From the NCBI GenBank assembly GCA_004802725.1, contig SGPM01000103.1:1-64000 (forward strand): 64,000 bases of DNA, in the 5' to 3' direction. The notes beneath the pieces are model-generated. The model was not told the origin of the DNA. It did not search any database and worked only from the letters and a program-made list of their open reading frames with translations. Source of the DNA: Antrodiella citrinella. Its lineage: Eukaryota; Basidiomycota; Agaricomycetes; Polyporales; Steccherinaceae. Below, piece after piece: positions 1 through 11,034 of the stretch (its first letter is position 1; every line of letters starts with the position of its first letter). The position numbers and the translations under genes were made by a program.

Positions 1-351
1 TAACACTGTTACCCATCTGTGACATTTTTGTGACAACTCGAGCTCAACTCGCGCGCCTTGGGTGGCTCGAGTTGCGGAATTGTCCGAAATGTACGGTACT
101 CGACTGTACTCGACTGTACTAGAGCTCCCGAACAGGGCCTAAGTACATGCCAAATCAATGTCTGAGTTCTCATGATGAAACAGGACACCCGTGGACCGTG
201 CCACATCATCTCTCTCCCAAAGAGTCCAGAATAGGTCCGCAATGATCACCGATGATCAGTCCCGCGGGACTTCCAGTCTGATATCGGACCCGCGCCAGGT
301 TGCTCATCGGATAGAACGCAGCCAACGATTGTACGCTCTCTACTCTCCTCA
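1..351. other. 5' flank of the NACHT gene, with short repeats
   Basis: No gene is supported here. The segment holds a 9-bp inverted repeat (CAACTCGAG at 34-42, CTCGAGTTG at 66-74) and a 10-bp direct duplication (CGACTGTACT at 101-110 and 111-120). The two ORFs of 65-77 codons lack any recognisable family. The part nearest 352 is presumably the promoter and 5' UTR of the downstream STAND gene. Confidence 0.5.
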
Positions 352-3300
352 ATGTCTTCTACAATCAAAAGTGAGTTTTGTGGTATGATGCTTGACACCG
401 CTGTGTAACCGATCATTGCAGTTGTATCCGCAACCGTCATTCGTTCATTGGATGAAGCCGACTCCGAGAGCGATGTCGACACAGATCCTTTCCTGTACTA
501 CGTCAAGATTTATGTCGATGGAAAGCCCGTTGTAAAGAGTCGTTCGGACACATTTCGTTGGAGCGAACATGCCTATACTTTGTAAGCTTTCAGCGACACA
601 TCTCGTAGCCATCGTCCTTCTTTCTCATACACTCTTAGGTCTGTTCCAAACGACGCCGTTATCAGAGTGGTGCTCCTTTTCTTCTACCCTGATCGCAGCT
701 TCTTAAATCCGAAGAGGTCCACCAAGATAGCGGAGGTGCAGCTCCCCTGGAGAGACTTCAAACCGAACCACCAGCATCACCCGCATACCGGTCCACTTCA
801 ACTTTGTCTCCGCTCTAGAGTTCCATACGTTACGCTGTGCTTTGTGTCGATTCTTGTCCAATTTCCTGGCACGAACGGAGATGGATCGCCACAAGCAAAG
901 ATGGGACGCCCGATTGTCATTCCTACCCTCAAGACGATCGAAGGGCCGGTGGTGGGATTGAAAGAACTTCTGAACAAGGTGCATGCTGTGTACGATGTGG
1001 CTCAGGCGTCCGAGGTATGCCACAATAGTAAATCCTTATAGGGCCACGTTTTCACGGGATTATAGATGTATCCTGTTCTTAGTATAACGCGAATCATCTT
1101 AACAAGTGTATTGAAGGTGAGTGAAACGGACAAATGCCTCGTTTATGTGTTCAGAATGGACCTGAGCGGTGACTCACAAGGTTGTTGTAGGCACTCGCGA
1201 ACTCCGGCATTGCAACCGCATCTGACACAAAGATCACTGAATTGACAGCTCATCTCAATAATGCGTACAATTTCGTCGAGGACATCCAGCATATCAACGA
1301 TTCGGACCATGCATACAATGGACTCTGGATCAATGTCGCTGTTCTCATCCTGAGGCAGACCATTGAGTGTGCGCTATACATCAAGGATTACTATGGATTG
1401 GGAACTACTGGTCAGCTCGTACAATGTTTGAGCTATTCGAGATAACTACTAACGCACAGATCGTTGCAGGTCAGGCCACGCGTATATCTAGGAATGAAGC
1501 ACCGCAAAAACTGACCGAGTTTGCGACCCGGATCCAGTATCTGGAGATATCACAGGATGACATTAACATCGCAGTCACACCTGTGGTTTACAGAGAAGTC
1601 TTCATTTCGGACAGTGTTGGCGTCGCACGTAAGTACCTCACCTGAGGCCCATCGACTATCTGACTTTGTGTGCAACACTGATCTTCTGAATTCAGATGAT
1701 GCCATCTTGTTGAGACGACTTAACACTTACCCTACCAGCGCCATGGCGCGCGAACTGCCACGATGTCTACCGAATACACATAACAAACCTTTGGACATAG
1801 TTTTTGATTGGCTGGCCGCACTCACTCCAGGCGAACGCCTTCTCTGGTTGCACGGTGCTAGAGGATGCGGCAAGACTACCATGGCAGCGACACTTTCAGA
1901 CTTCATTCGTGGCCAGAACCGCCTTGGAGCATCTATCTTTTTCAGCGTGGACACCCCTGCCGCCAGCTCCCCTGCGTTTGTCATCCAATCGATAGCTACT
2001 CAGCTCAGCGCCTTTGATCCTCGCATTGGTGCTGAGGTCACTCGAGTACTGCAGGGCGACGCCAACATTATCAATGCACCTCTGTCCGTGCAACTCACCG
2101 CTCTCATTATAAATCCGCTGTCGACAATGGAGTTCCTCGATTTGGAGGGACCTATCATCGTGATTCTGGATGGCCTCGATCAATGCGGTACCGCCGATAC
2201 TCGCAGAGGGCTCCTATCAACCTTGAAGAACCACATATCTCATCTTCCTCGCTGCTTACACATCATCGTCACCAGCCGCATGGACCATGAGATCCAGGAT
2301 GCGCTCACTGGAGCCGTCGTTCGTGAAATGCCATACGCCAACCCGGATTTGCAAAAGTTCTGCAAACACAAATTGGAGAAAATTCGGGCCAAAGCACATC
2401 CGTATCTGAATCACATCCTACCCGGCGACCTTACCCCAATGGCCAGTAGGCTGACGAAATTGGCCGCCAAGTCATTTATGCTGGCCGCCGCAGTCTGCGA
2501 ATTCATTTCAAGTGCAAGAGATCCAGCGACATGTATTACGAGCATTATGCCTTTGCCGGACGAGGGGCTCGACGATCCTTTGGACAGACTCTTCATGCTC
2601 GCCATGAAAGACATCGGACACTGGGGCGGATTTGACCCCAAAATCTTCCGATGCGTCTTCAGTGCGGTATTGTCCGCAGAAGACCCACTCACCACAAATT
2701 CTATCGACTCTCTCTTCTCTCTGGGAACCTCCGCTATGAGTATGATAGTCCGTTTCCGCTGGACGCTGTTGAGCTGGCATACAGGAGATATGATTCGAAT
2801 GCACCCATCATTTCGCGAATACATCACGGACTCCTCTCGCTGTCCCACATGGTTCATTCATCCGTCTGACTACCGCGGTGAACTAGCCGTCAAATGTCTT
2901 GACCACATTCACGCACAGCTGCATTTTGATCTTGTACGGGCTCTACCGGTTCGGAGCACCGTCACCAATATCCGCGCATGGGCTTCAGAGACCCTACAAC
3001 ATGCATGCCTGTACTGGGTCGACTATCTTCAACACCGCGGAGTACCGGACAAGCTGCTGCTGCGCTTCCTGTTATGTAGCCTTGGCGACTGGTTCACCGT
3101 CACGCCGGTCAACGTGAGACGTCACATAGAGATCCTAGAGATCTGGTTTCCGGTAAGGACAATCTACCTAGTGCCCAAGCCATTATATTGACGTCCTTTC
3201 ATTGCAGAACCGCGAGCAAGACTCTCAGTCATCTCCTTTAACTGAACCAATCGCCACGGCTGCTTTTCGCGTGATCAAAGCTTATGCCAACCTTACTCGA

Positions 3301-3738
3301 TGCCTCCCTGGGCATCCCATCGGGCGTCTTGAAAGTAGGCTCATGCTGAACCGCGACGGTCTCATCCCGCGGAACGTAGACATCGTCATCGATACGTTTC
3401 TGGGGGTCTATTTTGGTTCCGACGCGACGGCCAATGAGTTCCGCGACTGTATCCAGCAGATATCGGAGTCGGAGCAGGAGTTGTTGCAACTGGTAAAAGC
3501 AGACCCGGAATATTCGTCCGAGGGATGGGTCGAAGAAGTAGGCTTGGTATCTCGCGTGAGGCTCAACAAGCTATACCTGCGTTACGCTGAAGAGGCAGAA
3601 TTCGAACGCCAAAGGTTTGAAGCTATGGCCCAGACCTATACCTCAGACGCTTTTTCGGACGATGGTACCTCGTTCCAAAGCCGCAATGAATTGGCGGTTG
3701 AGATCGATATCCCGTGGCTACGTAGTCGCAGCTCATAG
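352..3738 (+). CDS. C2-NACHT STAND NTPase (fungal NLR-like protein)
   Basis: The predicted protein has 990 residues from eight exons: 352-370, 422-581, 639-1014, 1066-1116, 1191-1410, 1470-1628, 1696-3152 and 3208-3738. Their total is divisible by three. Residues of about 7-110 read as a C2-like domain (FLYYVKIYVDG, VVLLFFYPD). A helical linker follows, then a NACHT domain with Walker A GARGCGKTT near residue 381, Walker B VILDGLDQCG near 482 and the VTSR sensor near 518. The C-terminus is helical without obvious WD, ankyrin or TPR repeats, so no classical ligand-sensing repeat is visible. Family knowledge: C2-NACHT proteins are expanded in Agaricomycetes and are thought to act in non-self recognition or programmed cell death. 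The target of this one is unknown. The first coding exon is only 19 nt, and the ATG at 352 is chosen because it splices in frame into the C2 domain. Confidence 0.87.
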
Positions 3739-3751
3739 ACATTAAATATTT

Positions 3752-4375
3752 TTATTCGAATTTGCTATCCTCTAGATTGGTTCGTTGAACAGCGGTGTTG
3801 TATCCACCTGCCTCCAAGACTGTATACAAAAGATACCCACGTTCCGATTCATTCCTACCATGATGCCTCCATATTTGAAAGACAGCCGTCCCTACTTGTT
3901 CAAATATTCCAAATTGCCAGTGTGCAATCGTTGGAACACCGATTACAGCGGCTCCCCGAATTCGAGCAGAGGATAGAGTGACTCCTGCTCCATAAATCTC
4001 ACGGTCGTGAGCCTTCTGAAGCGTGCAAGATTCGAAGCTTCTCAAGACGAAGACACCGGTTCTTGCTGCAGCGGCGGCGCCGCCGGAAGCAGGGGAAGCG
4101 GAGAGGTCAGGACTTCCGTCGTTACGACTGCATCGGCGGTAAGTACGATGACGTGGGGACGAACAAGACAGGCCAGGGACGGGCCAGAGAGAGGAAGGCG
4201 ACTCGGGGGGATGGTTACGCTGACGGATGCTATGTCCGTTATGGAGAGAAGGAGAGAGGACACGGTGGCGGATGTAGATCGGCCAAGGGATGGACTTAGC
4301 GTCAATGATGTGTGCGCGTGAACTGCCATTAGAGATTGTGTTGCACAGTATGCTAATTTTGACGGGCGATCTCAA
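3752..4375 (-). other. Unassigned minus-strand ORF, doubtful gene
   Basis: A 207-codon ORF runs on the minus strand directly behind the NACHT gene. It overlaps another minus-frame ORF (4042-4329) and a plus-frame ORF (4007-4321), which suggests that base composition keeps several frames open. Its C-terminal half contains possible splice sites, but I found no joined reading frame that resembles a known family. It may be part of a degraded gene or simply a 3' flanking sequence. I give it no function. Confidence 0.15.
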
Positions 4376-5906
4376 ATGTTATTGGTGATCGATTGAAAAC
4401 ATCTTGCAGAAGGTCCTCCGATGGGTGTCGCCGTACATGTCTGCGACAAATATGATCGGCCAGAGGACGGCTCACAGGGTGGCTGAAGGATATCGTGTGT
4501 CTTTTGGAGTAAGAAGGGGACGCAGCGGGGATCGTGACATATTGGAAGAGAATTGATGATGTCCTGGGTCGGTGATCACAGCGTGGAGACGCGAAAAAGT
4601 CAGCTGTCATCGTTTTAAACCTCGACGAACCGATATGTGCTGCGAGTGGGCGACAAAGAACTCGAATAATGGACCAGCAAATTTGCGAGCGTATTCTTAT
4701 GGTGGCTCATGAACCGATGCATGACCGGTCGTGCGTACGGCGAGAACCTCGTCTTTTTTGTGCTTGATCTCAACTGTAGTGACAGCTTCAATCAAGTACA
4801 AAAATGAGTATGAAAGGCGGGCATGTAACGTAGACAGGCACACTCACACTGCTGCGTGAAGCGCCAGACGTCGTTGAGGTTGAGTCTGCCGTAGCGATTC
4901 TCACTCAATCTATCAACCTTTTCCCCTTACACTCTGTGTGATAAGGACTGATCAGCTGTTCTAAGTACAGTAAGTAAGATACTACTGCACGCGTACTCGA
5001 ACGATCCTAAGAAGCAAGTCACTCTTAGTATCTATCTCGAGTTCAGCAGCTTCGGTTTATAAGATCTTTCATTTTCTCTCTCTAACTAAGACATCAAAGA
5101 GATCGCGGATTAGATAAGAACTCTGAATTGTGAACTATGTACGTCTACGCTAAACTACTCTGTCTCGTACAGTTACGACCTTAGCTAGACTCGCATTCCG
5201 CACGTTCACAACAATTCTGGCGATGAGTCGTCTGGATCACTGGCATGATGTAGTAGGTCCAGGGTACGCAAGTGTCTATCCTGGTAAGTTCCACAACTTT
5301 GAATATAACTGTAGCTCTTTCATAATATCTGATCACAGACTATTGTGTCACTTCATACTCGATAAGTGTGATGTCAGGTCATTTGAGGCCGAGAGTGCTC
5401 ACTCCGAAAAGTACTATAGTAGATTCAGTGTAAGATTATCTTCCTACAAATAGATATGTAATTTTCCAAAACCTCGTTCTTCGATACCCAGAGCCTTGTG
5501 TGTGCCACTCTGCGAGCTTTCCAAAGGCAGAACAATATGGCACACTGTCGGGTCGCTTCAGCCTTTCTGGTAAGTATGTCAAAGACAGCGATTTTCTCAC
5601 CCATAATAAATGAATACCACTTCAACGCAGAAAGAGGTTAGAGCTGAACGTTGAAGGTTGGTTATATAAACATGTTCAAGTTAAAGTTGTTGCCTGGTTG
5701 TTGCCATCGAAAAGACGTGGCTCGGGCAGTACTCGGGCACGTTAGGCGTTGTTGCCATATCCGGCGACTTGATGCGCTGGGCGGGAGTTACGACTCCGAG
5801 TAACTTGAACAGCAACTTCACGACAATCACGACGGACGACCTCTCCTTTTCTACATGTCAATACCTGTCTACATTTATTGGTAGCCTTTCAGAACCTTTG
5901 AGGTCT
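4376..5906. other. Gene-poor interval upstream of auxilin
   Basis: No conserved coding region was recognised over about 1.5 kb. Short ORFs (85 codons at 4353-4610 minus, 76 codons at 5223-5453 plus, 66 codons at 5425-5625 minus) resemble nothing I know. The interval contains the LTR-like segment listed separately. The last 200 bases before 5907 should contain the auxilin promoter, with a TATA-like TATATAAA around 5660. Confidence 0.45.
4935..5213. repeat. Possible solo LTR or LTR-like remnant
   Basis: A segment of about 280 bp starts with TGTGTGATAAGG and ends with TTCACAACA, giving TG...CA termini. It contains a TATA-like TTTATAAG near 5056. It is followed at once by ATTC and TGGCGATGAG, and a TGG at that spacing could be the start of a tRNA primer-binding site. 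No gag, pol or integrase ORF is present downstream. I cannot find a second copy in this window or a clear target-site duplication, so this rests on end motifs only. Confidence 0.25.
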
Positions 5907-8764
5907 ATGGCGGACTCTTTCGCAGATTTGTGGAATTCAGCCACACCACTTAAGCCAGCCGAGACACCCAAGAAACTCGGTGCGCTTTCCGCCTCATCTA
6001 CAGCCGCAGCCAACATCCGAAAGCCGGCAAACGATGCGTTCTCCTTGCTCGCGAACACGACCTCATCTGCGTCGTCTCGTTCTGTAACCCCATCGTATTT
6101 AAACACTCCCCCGACTGCCGCTACATCTCGGCCCAACCCGGTACAAAAGTCATCGAGTTCAGGAGGGGATGCTTTTAGTAACATTCTCGCGGGGACACTG
6201 ACGTCGGGTTCAACAAATCCGGAGAAGTTGACGATAGCGGAGAGGGCTGCGCAGGTGGAGAGGCAGAGGAGCGAGCAGCTGTTGCAGCAGCACCATGCCA
6301 CGCAGAAGGCTTCGGCGGCATGGGCAGGGTTGGATTCGCTGGGCAAGTCGATGTCCACAGGTACGCACACCCCTTCAAAGGTGGATGAAGACGACTGGGC
6401 CTTTGATTTTACGTCGCCGGCCCCTCATGCATCGAAACGTCCTACACCCGTTCCGAAGGCTTCTACTGTTCTGGATGACGATGACTGGGGTCTTGGCGAT
6501 TTCGCCGCTCAACATTCCACCATGAAAGCGCAACCTGCTCCTATAAAAGCACGTCCACCTCCTCAGAAAGCTTCGTCGAACTCCCTACTGGATTTGGACG
6601 AGTTCACTTCTGGACCATCTCAGAACGGACGCAAACGGTCTCCTGAGCCCTCACGCCATAGATCAGCTTCACAAGGAAGTTTTGATTTTGGAGATCACGA
6701 GGATGGGTTGTTGAGCCATAGATCGGACGACGAAGATGACATCCTAGGAGACCTGAGCAAACCTGTTGATCAGGTCAAGCCAGCGGTACTGTGCTTTACC
6801 TTTTTATAATGTCTTGGTACTGATGTTCACTATATTATAGCCTTTCCCTTCACCACGACCCCCTTCATCTGGCCAACGGTCACGCGCCGTATCACCTCCC
6901 CCGCACATTATAGGTCAGATTGTAGAGATGGGATTTTCTCCGCAGCAAGCTCGGATAGCCCTTGCTTCAACGGAGACAGGTCTAGACGTACAAGCCGCCT
7001 TAGAAACGCTCATTTCCAACGGAGCTGCCGCTCCCGAACCGTCCACCTCTCGTTCCCGTCCCCGAAGCCGAGAACCCACACGTGAGCGTCATCGACGCTC
7101 AGAAGAAGATGAGGAAGACATTCCCCCCCGACGCCGTGCTGGTAATAAGCCAATGCCTCCTCCACGAGACACACCATCGCCTGCTGGCGCCGATAGCCAG
7201 CTGAACATACAGGAACAGGCAGACAAAATTCTTGCGCAGGCGAGCGAGATCGGGCTGAACATGTTTACTAGGGCCAATGCGCTGTGGAAGCAAGGGAGGG
7301 AGAAAGTGCAGCAGGCGTATGTGGAGCGGGAGCAGCGTAGTGCGAGAGGAGGGGCAGCACCTGCGGCGGGACGGGACAGTCGACCGAAGTGGATGCAGGA
7401 AGCTTCGGAGGAACACGAGCAGGAAGACGAAAGACATGACGATGGCTGGGGAGAGCCTCGTAGAGGAGGTGGGTCATTCAGAGACGACCACGATGAGGTG
7501 CTTCCACCGAGACCGACGGAGCGTAGACCTAAACCGCAAGCACCGCCGGCAGCAGCTCGGACATCGGAGCCTGTGGGTGCGAGGACTGGTAACTTGCTCT
7601 CTGATGATGGTCCTGTTGCGTATGTCTCTCCCTGGCGTCGGAAAGGCACACCTCGATCGGAAATACAGACGAACAGCGCGCGGGCTACCTCTATTGCAGC
7701 TGTATCAACTCCGCCGCGCCCTCCTTCACCTATTCCTCTCACTCGACGAAAGACTGTCACCGCGTCGTCTTCTGCATTGGCTGCATCTGCTAAGCACAAA
7801 GAAGCAGGTACAGAAATGTTCAAGCTGGGTCGGTATGCAGAAGCCGAAACATCCTACTCTACCGCTATCTCTTCCCTACCAGATTCACATCTGCTCCTCG
7901 TACCTCTCTATAACAATCGTGCACTTACGCGTATCAAGACGGGTGACCATTCCGGTGCCATCGAGGATTGCACGACCGTCATCACGCTCGTTGGAACATC
8001 GTATCACCCCGCACGCGAGGCCAAAGTGACGAGAGAGGATGAGGGCGCGGGGGTTGATCTCGCAGATGGTATCATCAAAGCGTACAGGAGGCGAGCAGAA
8101 GCGTTTGAAGGGAAGGAGAAATGGGATGCGGCGAGGCAGGATTGGGAGTTCATCGCGGGCACGGATTGGGCTGGGAAAGTGAGGAGTGAGGCGGTAAGAG
8201 GAGCTGGCAGGTGTCGGCGGATGGTCACACAAGGTGCTACTGCCGATGGTGGACTGGAAGGACTCGTTGCGCCCAAACCGGTCGTTGCTTCGTCAAGACC
8301 GAAACCGAAACCGAAGCCTGTGCGGCGGGGTCCTACGCCGCCCTCCGAAGCTCTCAACAGGGTACGCGAAGCCAACCAGGCTGCCGAGGCGGAGGACCAG
8401 TTGAAGCATGAGCTCAAGGATACGGTCGATGCCAAGTTGACGACATGGAAGAATGGAAAGGAGACCAATGTTCGCGCTCTCATTGCGAGTCTAGACACCG
8501 TCCTCTGGCCGGAGTTGGGTTGGCAGAAAGTTGGCATGCATGAGTTGATCAGCCCCAATCAGGTCAAAATCCGGTACACCAAAGCTATTGCCAAACTACA
8601 TCCAGACAAGGTACGTGTATCACTGTAATCTCCTTCGTATCCCGCTCACGAATTCGTTCGAAAAATTTCAGTTGAACGTCAATAATACCACACTAGAGCA
8701 GAGGATGATCGCGAACGGCGTTTTCGGGTCCCTCAATGAGGCCTGGAATGTCTTCAAACCGTAA
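5907..8764 (+). CDS. SWA2: Auxilin-like clathrin-uncoating J-protein (Swa2 type)
   Basis: Three exons (5907-6785, 6841-8610, 8672-8764) encode 913 residues. The N-terminus (MADSFADLW) and the DDDWG-rich segments fit the clathrin-binding region of auxilins. A UBA domain follows at about residues 316-358 (QIVEMGFSPQQARIAL), then TPRs at about 600-745 and a C-terminal J domain with the HPDK tetrapeptide near 877-880. Swa2/auxilin recruits Hsp70 to clathrin-coated vesicles and stimulates removal of the coat, in the cytosol. The HPD loop is split from the last helices by the second intron, and the final exon ends NEAWNVFKP, typical for auxilin J domains. The ORF is open upstream to 5769, but the ATG at 5907 gives the family-like N-terminus and is preferred. 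Confidence 0.93.
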
Positions 8765-9681
8765 CGTATCTAATTTATTTTAGGGGGGCGGGGGCGGCGG
8801 AGGATCTGTATACTGTGTGTCAAACTTGCTCACAATTCATGATGTCAGACTGTAGACTGGGATGAATGGAAAGCACCGAGAAACCGTGTCCGCGATGTGA
8901 GAGGCACAAGTGAGTGCACATATTCTGCCTTATGTGACGACATGTAGGTCCGTGTTAACACATGGGGATGTGAAGTTCCTTTCATTTTGTTCGTGTACTG
9001 ACTAACTCAGATCGTATGGGGAAAAGAGGAGTGGCGCGTCTTATCTCTTTTCGCAACGCGTCCTTTGTGTACTTGATCACGGAGGGCCTATGAGATGTAC
9101 GTCAACATCCACGGCCATCTTCTCATACGATCAGAGTACTCACTTTCATTCGATGCCTCTTAGCTTAAGTTACTGGCCAACGCTTGCCTCATGTACATCA
9201 TCACCTCCGGAGTGGCGTAATTCCTCCGATTTCTACACCTGCGTGCCCTTTCACAAATCACAATCATTGAGCACACACAATGGGCTGCTTTGATGCGATT
9301 CCTTTCGCGCATGCACGCCGCGCCGACCAACCTCTTTGGCGTTGCACAAAGGGTTTGCTCCCCGTCCTTCGACAATCACGATGGACGGTATCAACTTTGA
9401 GTCGTGGTCGGAGATGAGCGCGCCATTGTCATTAGCTTGCCAGTGAAGCTGAGAGGTATATAATCACCCAGGTGGCGACATCCTACCCCCATCATTATCG
9501 AGTTGAGCTCACCAGGTTTCCTTCTCTTCCTCTCTTCCTCTCTCTGTCTCTTGCTCTATCGTATTCTATTACATCCACTCGCTCATTCATTGCTCGACCT
9601 TATCACTAGACTCCTCCCCCTATATCTACCAACGTAGCCTACGCCACACTTTCCACCACCATCACACTTTCCTTCATCACC
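8765..9681. other. Intergenic: auxilin 3' flank and promoter of the small ORF at 9682
   Basis: No gene was recognised. The distal part, about 9450-9680, has features of a strong fungal promoter and leader: a TATA box at 9457-9464 and then a long CT-rich tract from about 9480 to 9680. Short ORFs at 9090-9293 and 9160-9375 overlap on opposite strands and look fortuitous. Confidence 0.5.
9457..9464 (+). promoter_or_regulatory. TATA box of the small ORF at 9682
   Basis: TATATAAT lies 218 bp before the ATG at 9682 and is followed by pyrimidine-rich sequence, the usual layout of highly expressed basidiomycete genes. The distance implies a long leader of perhaps 190 nt. This is a sequence-based inference only. 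Confidence 0.45.
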
Positions 9682-9897
9682 ATGTCTGCCTACGTCAACC
9701 CCCTCCACCCCGCTCCCTCCAACGGCCAGCGATCCCAGTTCAGTGCGCTCGGTGGTGCACTCGCGCCACTCCAGCCTTCGCAGACCCCGAACATCCAAGC
9801 CAACCGCGGATCATCAAACGATCCCAAGGCTGCCGCTGCGAGCAAGCGATCTGGGGGCCATTCTTCGTCGAGGGGTCAGAACTCGAACCATCTGTAA
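9682..9897 (+). CDS. Small Ser/Pro/Ala/Gly-rich protein of unknown function
   Basis: A single-exon ORF of 71 residues starts MSAYVNPLHPAPSNGQ and ends RGQNSNHL. It has no signal peptide, membrane segment or cysteine, and is probably disordered. The case for a real gene is the good ATG context (CATCACCATGTC), the TATA box and CT-rich leader upstream, and codons dominated by C-ending forms, as in highly expressed fungal genes. A possible intron with GTACGT donor and CGTAG acceptor lies just after the stop (about 9912-9975), so the transcript may have a spliced 3' UTR. I do not recognise the family. Confidence 0.55.
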   Translation: MSAYVNPLHPAPSNGQRSQFSALGGALAPLQPSQTPNIQANRGSSNDPKAAAASKRSGGHSSSRGQNSNHL

Positions 9898-11034
9898 ACT
9901 CCCTTCGAATATGGTACGTTTTACAAACGTCTCTGTTTTTACTATTCGAGCTCACACGATCACTTTCCTCGTAGGATGGACACGGGATCGGTATGTCGAC
10001 ATGACGAAATGACGACTTGGTGAACATCTGTGGTGTTCGACCTTCGGCGGACGGATCAGAGCGCAGTGCGCCTGATCGCATCCATTCCTTACTTCTACCT
10101 CCTCACATCAAACACGTACGTCGTTGACACGACACGACACTCACGCCTTGGATGCCTCTTTGGCAGCCCTCCCGACGAACAGTCATTCTACCTCATTCCT
10201 TCCTGATCGTTGTCTTTCTGTAGCATAGCAAAAGTCTGCTTACTTTACTACTCTTTCCCTTCGTAATCTCTCGTGTCTTGGTCACTAGATGTGTCGCATC
10301 CAGCAGTCTCTCTTTTTTGGGTTCTTGTGTTCCTCTGATACGCTACTTTACTCACCATCCTAGTGATCCTGTATCAATAGATTTCTCGGCTATCTGAGCC
10401 TTAGAGTACCCTTTCTGTTCCCTTTTTGCCTCGGAATTGTTCTACAGTAGTAACACGCAATAATACTTTTCTTCTGGACTGTCTTTCGCTAAGATTGCTC
10501 GCTTTGTGGCGTATTGACTGTGGCAAATTTGGAGGTGGGATCCTCAGACTGCACGACGTCTCGAATCTTCTCTCACCGTCCATCACGCAATTGTTCTGTA
10601 GCTAAAACAGAGTGATGAGGAGCAGGATGGAAATGATGTTTGGTCATCGGGTTGCGAACGCAAGCCAAGTTTATGCCGAGACACGTCAGAACAAGCGACT
10701 GGGAGTGAGTCTGGGCGCCAGACCGACTGCCTCGGGTTCAAAACATTGTATGTTATCAGCGACGAGAGGCTTGGAACATATCCGAAAACATACAATGACG
10801 AACATGATACTTCCTGCATGTGTCTCAGGTAGAACTTGAAATTTACGGACACGAAGACACCGACTGAGAGACGTCGGAGATACAATCACGTGACTTGGTT
10901 CCCTTTGCGGCTGGCATTGCCCGCGAGGCGAACGCAACGGCGAGAAACCTTCTACTCCTCCCTCACCACCATTCTTTACGACGCCGGCGACGACGACAAC
11001 GACGGGAGAAACGTCGCGCTCCTTTACCTAGGCT
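9898..11034. other. Intergenic: 3' flank of the small ORF and chitin synthase promoter
   Basis: No conserved gene was seen in about 1.1 kb. The first part is likely a long 3' UTR containing the possible intron at 9912-9975. ORFs of 60-100 codons at 10401-10937 on the minus strand and 10612-11084 on the plus strand overlap each other without a recognisable family. The sequence just before 11035 is the presumed chitin synthase leader. Confidence 0.45.

Noticed and set aside
7089..7823. 244-codon antisense ORF
   Set aside because: It lies entirely opposite exon 2 of the auxilin gene; its Ser/Cys-rich composition is the mirror of the Glu/Arg-rich coding strand.
10735..10750. GGGTTCAAAAC as a possible tRNA B box
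   Set aside because: No A box or foldable cloverleaf at the required distance on either strand.
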